Assembly (NCBI GenBank): GCA_019973155.2
Contig: BPQB01000008.1
Location: 620,001-684,000 of the forward strand
Length of the DNA stretch: 64,000 nt
Reading direction: 5' to 3'
Source: Phanerochaete sordida
Taxonomy: Eukaryota; Basidiomycota; Agaricomycetes; Polyporales; Phanerochaetaceae
This document shows, piece by piece, positions 58,324-64,000 of the stretch. The position numbers and the translations under genes are program-made. Position 1 is the first letter of the stretch. The number at the start of each line of letters is the position of its first letter. The notes beneath the pieces were generated by a model, which saw nothing but the letters and a program-made list of their open reading frames with translations, was not told where the DNA came from and made no database searches.

Positions 58324-59106
58324 GCCTATCACCAGAACATCCGCGTAAGACACTCGTTGGACGGCAGAAATGACGCTACAGAGCACGTACCTGTACGACG
58401 GTGGGGGCGTGGTCGACGTTAGAGTGACGTGGCCCTAGCTCTTCAGCGTAATAGTATAGCTACATAGACGCGTCGAGGCAGTGTAGCATTCGGTAGTTGC
58501 CGCGGCCGCCCTTTTGAGTTTGCGCATAGTATGGATAGATATGTGCACGCTATTATCGGTACTCAGTACTCAGTACTCATTGGCGGGCTTCGTACCTTGT
58601 GCCCGCCGTCGATGCAAACATTTCTATGGCCGGATCTCGGATCTGAGGCGAACACCTGGTCTCATGCCGCTGCTGCCGCCCGCGAAATGAGAGCGTTGAC
58701 GTCTACAGTGATCGAAGCGCTTCAATTCACTACGGGGACGTCGGATCAGCTCATCCTCTTAGCTGTTCGCGGGTAGGTTCCCACAGCGATACCCCAGCCA
58801 CTTCGGAATATGTTAGAGCCTGGCACCTGGGCAATCCACTTCGAGCCTGCCGACAATCTCTACGCCATGCTGGGGCAGACGCTCTGTTCCGTCCGCCCTG
58901 CAAGAGAGCTCGTCGTGCACCCAAAATCTGGGATTCGCTTTCGGAGAGAGCTTGACATTGTAGGGTAGATGATAGCGAGTATACATCTAGGAGCATATAA
59001 GTACGTCGTTCGCTATCAAAACGACTAGGACGCCTATCTTGCAATCAGCTATAGATTGAAGCATATCGCTGGACAGCCACGTACCAGACATAGCGTCTTG
59101 CGGTTG
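58324..59106. other. Intergenic B8/B9
   Basis: B8 upstream and B9 downstream region. No gene seen. Confidence 0.45.
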
Positions 59107-60321
59107 TCAGAACGGCAGAGAATCAAGTTCGAAGAACTTTGGCAGTTCCCCCCAAAGGGAGAAGGTGGAATCAATGAGGAAGCGACTACACCATCCCCGA
59201 CACCCTCCGCAAGTCTCGCGCAGCGCCTGGTCGGAACCAGCAGACCGGACCTTGCTGCTCAGCAACTCGAGAGTCCGCAAGGGGTCGTGTACCAGCTCCT
59301 CCATGTACATCGCCACTCTGATATTCCACCACCCCAGCAGGTGCGCTATACACGGCGTCTTCGCTCTCCCTGTCATGTTCTCGCAGAGCACGTCCGCGCC
59401 GTCGATCTGGTAGAGCTCCAACTCGCGCCGCAGGGATTGCACGACGTCGCGCGTCACGAACCGCTGGATGCGTTCGCGTCCGACCGCAAGGCGCTCCAGG
59501 TCGTCCCGCGTGAGCAGGCTGGAGTCGGCACAGTTATCAGGAAGGTCTTGGTAGGGAGGACGGCGCAGGAAGCTGCGGGAGAGCTCGTAGAACGCCGCCG
59601 GGAGGACGGCGCGCAGGCGCACGTCCTGCGCCAGCCGGACGACGGCCGCTGAACGCTCGTCAGCGCTCACACCGGTTCGCGCTGGTAGGTGCGCACCTGG
59701 GTCCTGCGGCCGCTGCCGCTCCCATGCCGGCTCGAGCGTGCCCTCGAACTCTAGCCAGTCGCCTGGTGAGGACGGCCAGTCGCGCGTGAGAAAGGGTGTG
59801 AGCTGCTTCGTGACACTCTCCATGTCGTACTTCGCTGCCATCCGGAGCGGTCCGGAGATAATCTTCAGCGTGTCTGAATGACGCTGCTTTTGTCCGAGGC
59901 ACGTCCTGCAAATGCATCAGATCCGTGTGCGCCCTCTTTGTACCCCTCTGTCGCGCTCAACTCACAAGTCGACGAAGTCGTAGAGGAGTCTGAGCAGATC
60001 CCGTACGTCCTCCCAGCTATCGGGCAGGTTTACGCAACTGGCACCCTCGAGTCTCTCGTGTGCGGGGGTTGGCAGCTGCAGCATGATCTTGAAGACAGGG
60101 GATCTGGCGGCGAGCACGGAGCCGTGACAGCGGAAGCCGTACACAGGCCCCTCACCCGCGCACCCGGGACCTGCACGTATGATGATGAAGCCGTCCTCGA
60201 ACCAGATGTGCTCGTCGCGGACGAGCGCCGCGTCACTGCTGCGCACGCTGTCGACGCTGCTGCCGGCGGCGGCCAGTTTGCGCTTTTTTGCGTGCGCGCT
60301 GCGCGTTTGAGGCGCAGACAT
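59107..60321 (-). CDS. BTB/POZ domain protein B9
   Basis: Three exons on the minus strand: 60321-59966, 59905-59697, 59648-59107; 368 residues. HAKKRKLAAAG near residue 10, BTB at about 38-118 (IWFEDGFIIIRAGPG, FRCHGSVLAARSPVF, DSWEDVRDLLRLLYDFV), GPLRMAAKYDMESVTKQL, a shortened exon 2 ending PQDPG, then LPAAFYELSRSFLRRPP, GRERIQRFV, CIAHLLGWWN, CGGCRGWCSRFL and WGELPKFFELDSL. The exon 2 linker is about seven codons shorter than in B4-B7. An upstream decamer variant, AGGCGCATCA, lies 150 bases from the ATG. Confidence 0.86.
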
Positions 60322-60779
60322 CCTGCGCAGGGCATACGCGGGTCAGCTCAAGTGTTGATAGGACACAAGAAGGAGCCACGTGCCAAAAAGGCTACTCTCG
60401 AGGACTGCACAACGTGCAGGTCGGTTTAGAGAAATTTGAACAGGGGCGAACGCCACAAAGCCCCGCCCCGAGGCGCATCAAAACAAATACCACCAAATAT
60501 TCTAGGCGCCTAGATCCCAGGACAGGACGCAGTTACAGGAGCATGAACAAAGTCATATTTGTATGGAGACGAAAACCTTCGAAGGTAGACGTAAATTATA
60601 GCGATATAACCGAGTTGCATGGCACCCACAGCGCTGAGCTCGGAGACTACACCTAATACATGCAAGGAAAAATGGATGTAGATAGACTATGCCCTTTCAA
60701 GTCACTTCACGTTGAGCGAGTATCCTGAATCGTTCAAAGATAAGAAGATGGGCGAGATAACTCGCGAAATTAGCAGTGA
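60322..60779. other. Intergenic B9/B10
   Basis: B9 promoter with the decamer variant, preceded on the plus strand by CCACAAAGCCCCG, also seen at B10. No gene. Confidence 0.45.
60471..60480 (-). promoter_or_regulatory. BTB-upstream decamer, B9 variant
   Basis: TGATGCGCCT on the B9 coding strand (one mismatch), 150 bases upstream of the ATG. A second shared block, CCACAAAGCCCCG on the plus strand, lies just beside it. Confidence 0.5.
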
Positions 60780-62024
60780 TCAAAATGGCAGAGAGTCGAG
60801 CTCGAAGAACTTCGGTAGCTGCTTCCAAATGCTCTCCGCCTCGCTGCGCAGCACCTGAGCGAACGATTCGCGGCAGTGAACACACGACCGCGCCAGGTCC
60901 TTTCCCCACGTCCAGTTCGTCAGGTCCAGCATGCCGTCGGCCAGCTCTTCCAGCCCTCGCACAGGGTCCTGCAAGATCGCGTCCCACCGCGACGCGCTCT
61001 GGCGGCGCGCGGCCCACCAGTCCCGCAATATCGGCACGCACACGCGCGCCGCCCCCCTTCCCATGCTGCAGGAGCACGCAAGGTGCGCGATGTGGGCCGC
61101 GGCCGTGACCGCACTCAGTACGTTCGGGTGCAGCTGCTGCCGCACGTAGTAGGCCAGCCGCTCGCGCCCGGCCGCGAGGCGCTCGAGGTCGTCGCGTTCG
61201 AGAAACGACGACTCTGCCCAGCGTCGCTGGCAGTAGTCTGCATCATCGAACGGCGGAGGGCGGAGCAGGATGCGGCTCAGGTCGTAGTACGCGGCGGGCA
61301 GAATCGACCGGATGCGCGCCTGGTGTCCAAGCTGCACCGCGAGTGCTACGAAGCATGTGAGATCTTGGATATAAATATGACAGCATGAAGCACAATACCT
61401 GGGTCTTGGCGCGCACCCATTGCCTGTGTCCCGTTGCGGGAGAGATGCGCCTCGATCTCCTTCTCACCCTGCAGCCAATCTGAATACGCACTCGGCCAGT
61501 CCTTTTCCAACACAGGCACGAGTTGGCGCGTGATGTCTTTCATCTCGTATTTGGCGGCTAGTCGCAACGGGCCGGAGATCGCGCAGAGCGTGTCCCAGTG
61601 GTATTCTCCATGAATGACCGTCCTGCGCAAAGTCAGAAAGGCCAGAGTCACTGAGAAAGGGGTATACTCACGTAAATCCATACAGAAACCTCAACAGGCC
61701 CCTTACATCGCGACACGAATCTGGAAGATCTACGCAGGCCACTCCGTCGATCTTCTCGCCCCCATCGTTAGGAAGCTGGAGCATCGTCGCAAACACAGGC
61801 GAGCGTGCGGCGAGGACGGAGCCGTGGCACCGGAAGCCGTGCGTGCGGGTGTGATTGGAGGCTACGCGAATGATGATATTCCCGTCCTCAAACCATATTT
61901 GATGGTCGCGAATGAACTTGACAGGGCTTGGATCGCCACTGGTCGCCGTGCTTGGGCCATCCGAGTCGTCGACCTTTCGTTTTTTGGCCATCGGACCGGA
62001 CCAAATAATTTTTGGAGGGGACAT
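60780..62024 (-). CDS. BTB/POZ domain protein B10
   Basis: Three exons on the minus strand: 62024-61672, 61622-61399, 61345-60780; 380 residues. Starts MSPPKIIWSGPMAKKRKVDD, with the basic motif near residue 13. BTB at about 38-117 (IWFEDGNIIIRVASN, FRCHGSVLAARSPVF, DSCRDVRGLLRFLYGFT; the usual Trp is Cys). Exon 2 has GPLRLAAKYEMKDITRQL and ends RQDPG. The C-terminal part has LPAAYYDLSRILLRPP, LACSCSMG, RDWWAARRQ, CVHCRESFAQVL and WKQLPKFFELDSL. The Gly-Pro-Gly turn of other members (AGPGCTG) is replaced by ASNHT. Decamer GGGCGCATCA lies 167 bases upstream. Confidence 0.86.
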
Positions 62025-62813
62025 CGCTCGTGCTTCAGAGTGGGATACGATGTCAAGAGATCTAGGAGAAATCGAGAGGATGTGGCTCGCCAGTCCAGGG
62101 TGGAATGAACGAGCAAGTTTTGAACAAAGGACGGGCGGAAGTGCACCGGGGGGACTCGGGGGAGGGCCACAAAGCCCCGGGCCCGACGCAGGGCGCATCA
62201 GACAAACAAAAACAAATACATTGGAAGCGCTGCATCTTCGGGTGCGATTTCGAACCTGCTACCGTCCACCATCTTCTCCCGGAATTTATAGCTGCCATTT
62301 ATCATCGGGCGGTAACCACGAAGGTTGTCTATTTGTTCTCCTCAAATGATTGTGTTTCCTGGTGTTCATTCCACCAAAACGTCGTCTCCGACAACGTGGC
62401 GCATGCCGCTTCATCTCCTCGTTGTCTGCGGCTTCATGCTCCTCTCTTCGGCCTCAAGACCCAAGGGTCCAGAGTATCTAATGCTCCAGGTGAATGTATT
62501 GTGTAGTCTGCAGGGCGACGGAAGAGCCGCTGAGGTGCAGGGCAGGACAAGAAGGTGTGTTGTTATCGTTTCCAGACCAACTACGCAGCTCATTCTCAAG
62601 GGAACTGTCGTATGTACCAAGCTTGAAGCACCATAACGTTACCATGGTACATTTCTTTTGTACAAGTGTGTCATCCATCGCGGTTTCTTATACACGCAGG
62701 GTGTCCATCTACAGACCAGTCAGCCAACTGCTCGACGCCACATCGGGCGCACAGCCTCAAAGTGAGGTATATGATCTTCTTTGAAGACGTTATGCATCTT
62801 CATCTGCACGACC
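62025..62813. other. Divergent promoter region B10/K4
   Basis: Contains the B10 decamer. No gene seen. Confidence 0.45.
62191..62200 (-). promoter_or_regulatory. BTB-upstream decamer, B10 copy
   Basis: TGATGCGCCC on the B10 coding strand, 167 bases upstream of the ATG, again with CCACAAAGCCCCG close by. Confidence 0.5.
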
Positions 62814-64000
62814 ATGCCGTTTTTCCAATCCCTTTCACGCCTCGTCCGACGGCGACGGCGACGCGAACCCACCTGCGACTCCCCTCCCAGTCCACCGTCT
62901 GTCATCACTGAGTGCCCTTCAAACTCCGAGCACGCTTCATCGACATCTCCTCCCGCTGCGCCACCAGAACTAGATCTCGGATGCTTCAGCTCTACGAAGC
63001 GTCGGCGGCTGCGCAAACTTGGCCCAACAGTATCACCCGCGCGAACGACCGTTCCAAATGCCACGACCCGGTCTTCAAGCGACCTCGAGAAGCCACTCCC
63101 TGAATTACCATACTCGATCTCAACGCAGCTTGACCAGTTTTCCAGTCAGCCTATGCGCAGAGCTTCGTCGACCAAACGAAAGCCTGTGCCTCACGCCGAG
63201 AAGCTCGAAGCGGCGCCGCCTGTTCCGCTGTCATCACGGCTTGTAGGCCTGGAGCGAGCTTCTGATGCTACAGATCCCTCTTCGAATAGTACTGCTCCTC
63301 ACAACTCTACACACGCGGCCTCGTTCTCTCGGGCAACACGATGTGCGCCTGGCGCGGTGTCTCCCCTCTCTGAGGCGTCTCCGTCGCGCACAGCGGGTCT
63401 CTCCAAACTCGCTGCCCCGGCAACAATAGCACATGCTGGACACCCACAGACGCACATTGTGCAGCCCGAAGAAGACCTTCCTGCACATGCTCACGTACGC
63501 AACGCAAACTCACGCCACGTCGATATCGGCGATCCAGGCTTCAGCGCTACACTGCCCCCACCGCCGCCGCAACCAGAGCCGAACCCGCTCGCTGTGCCCA
63601 CCCCGCGCGCGACGGGAGAGTCCGTCTCCGCCGATGAAGGCGCTGCTCCTGCACAGCACTCGTTGCTAGACCTTTCTGAGTATCTCGGCCGGCTCCTGGA
63701 GTCGCCCGAGCTGTCCCAGGTCATGCAACAGGCAGCGTTCCGCGAGCATGTCAAGGGATGTATGCGGGACGGCCTGTTTGACGAGGGCCTTACTGGGCGA
63801 GTGCGCGCCGCATTTGCCGAACGCGGATACCCACTGGCCGACGAGAATAAAACTGTCCGCGGTGTTTTCAGTGACGAATGGCCCTCAACGGACGAGGATG
63901 AAGCGCCTAGAGATCCCGAAGACTCTGAAGATGCTGAGACTGAATCACGGCATAGTATTCCAGCAGCATCTCAGTATGCTTCTCGAGAGCCGGATCCGTT
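62814..64000 (+). CDS. N-terminal part of a K3-like protein (K4), partial
   Basis: An uninterrupted frame of 395 codons runs from the ATG at 62814 (ACCATG context) off the right edge, with no stop. It starts with a basic helix (MPFFQSLSRLVRRRRRRE), continues as Pro/Ser/Thr-rich disordered sequence, and has a helical patch near 63660-63840 (SLLDLSEYLGRLLESPEL). That patch resembles the one in the K3 N-terminus, although the match is weak. It ends in an acidic stretch. By analogy a kinase domain should follow beyond 64000, but none is visible here. Confidence 0.65.
   Translation, partial: MPFFQSLSRLVRRRRRREPTCDSPPSPPSVITECPSNSEHASSTSPPAAPPELDLGCFSSTKRRRLRKLGPTVSPARTTVPNATTRSSSDLEKPLPELPYSISTQLDQFSSQPMRRASSTKRKPVPHAEKLEAAPPVPLSSRLVGLERASDATDPSSNSTAPHNSTHAASFSRATRCAPGAVSPLSEASPSRTAGLSKLAAPATIAHAGHPQTHIVQPEEDLPAHAHVRNANSRHVDIGDPGFSATLPPPPPQPEPNPLAVPTPRATGESVSADEGAAPAQHSLLDLSEYLGRLLESPELSQVMQQAAFREHVKGCMRDGLFDEGLTGRVRAAFAERGYPLADENKTVRGVFSDEWPSTDEDEAPRDPEDSEDAETESRHSIPAASQYASREPDP

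Overview
The window looks like nuclear DNA of a filamentous basidiomycete, most probably an Agaricomycete. Genes are split by many introns of about 50-60 bases with GTRNGY donors, coding exons are GC-rich, and the gene content is typical of mushroom-forming fungi: expanded BTB/POZ, MYND, F-box and protein-kinase families, an Mto1-like microtubule organiser, a GH3 glucosidase with a PA14 insert, and multi-pass membrane proteins. No rRNA, tRNA, CRISPR array or bacterial-style operon was seen. Exon coordinates were built by hand from splice signals, reading phase and comparison between paralogues inside the window. Names come from motif recognition, not database searches.

Left part (1-28.4 kb), mostly single-copy genes: the 3' end of an unidentified gene; a protein kinase (K1, minus strand); a tandem pair of ten-exon membrane-protein genes (copies A and B, plus strand); a small basic protein; an F-box protein; a gene-poor stretch at 12.6-16.4 kb with one doubtful model; a nine-exon cytosolic GH3-PA14 beta-glucosidase; a 1,037-residue coiled-coil protein with a centrosomin N-terminal motif; an eight-exon short-chain dehydrogenase; and a multi-pass membrane-protein gene that looks decayed.

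Right part (28.7-64 kb), an array of three intermixed lineage-expanded families. There are ten BTB/POZ loci (B1-B10), one stop-containing BTB pseudogene and one BTB 3' fragment; three MYND zinc-finger genes (M1-M3); and kinases K2 and K3. The window closes inside a long open frame (K4) whose basic N-terminus resembles those of K2 and K3. All ten BTB genes share two introns at the same positions and phases. Most carry an N-terminal KKRK nuclear-localisation-like motif and a C-terminal CxxC module. Six have the decamer TGATGCGCCC, or a one-base variant, 140-175 bases upstream of the ATG. B3 is split by a 1,568-base non-autonomous hAT-like transposon with 8-base target duplications. The 2.9-kb block carrying the B3 tail plus M1 was then duplicated in tandem, giving M2 and the BTB fragment.

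The candidate for an undescribed system is this BTB/MYND/kinase array. It combines nuclear-targeted BTB adaptors, Cys-rich partners and kinases that lack the RD arginine, with active gene birth, death and transposition and a shared upstream motif. Any functional link between the three families is inference from position and co-expansion only.
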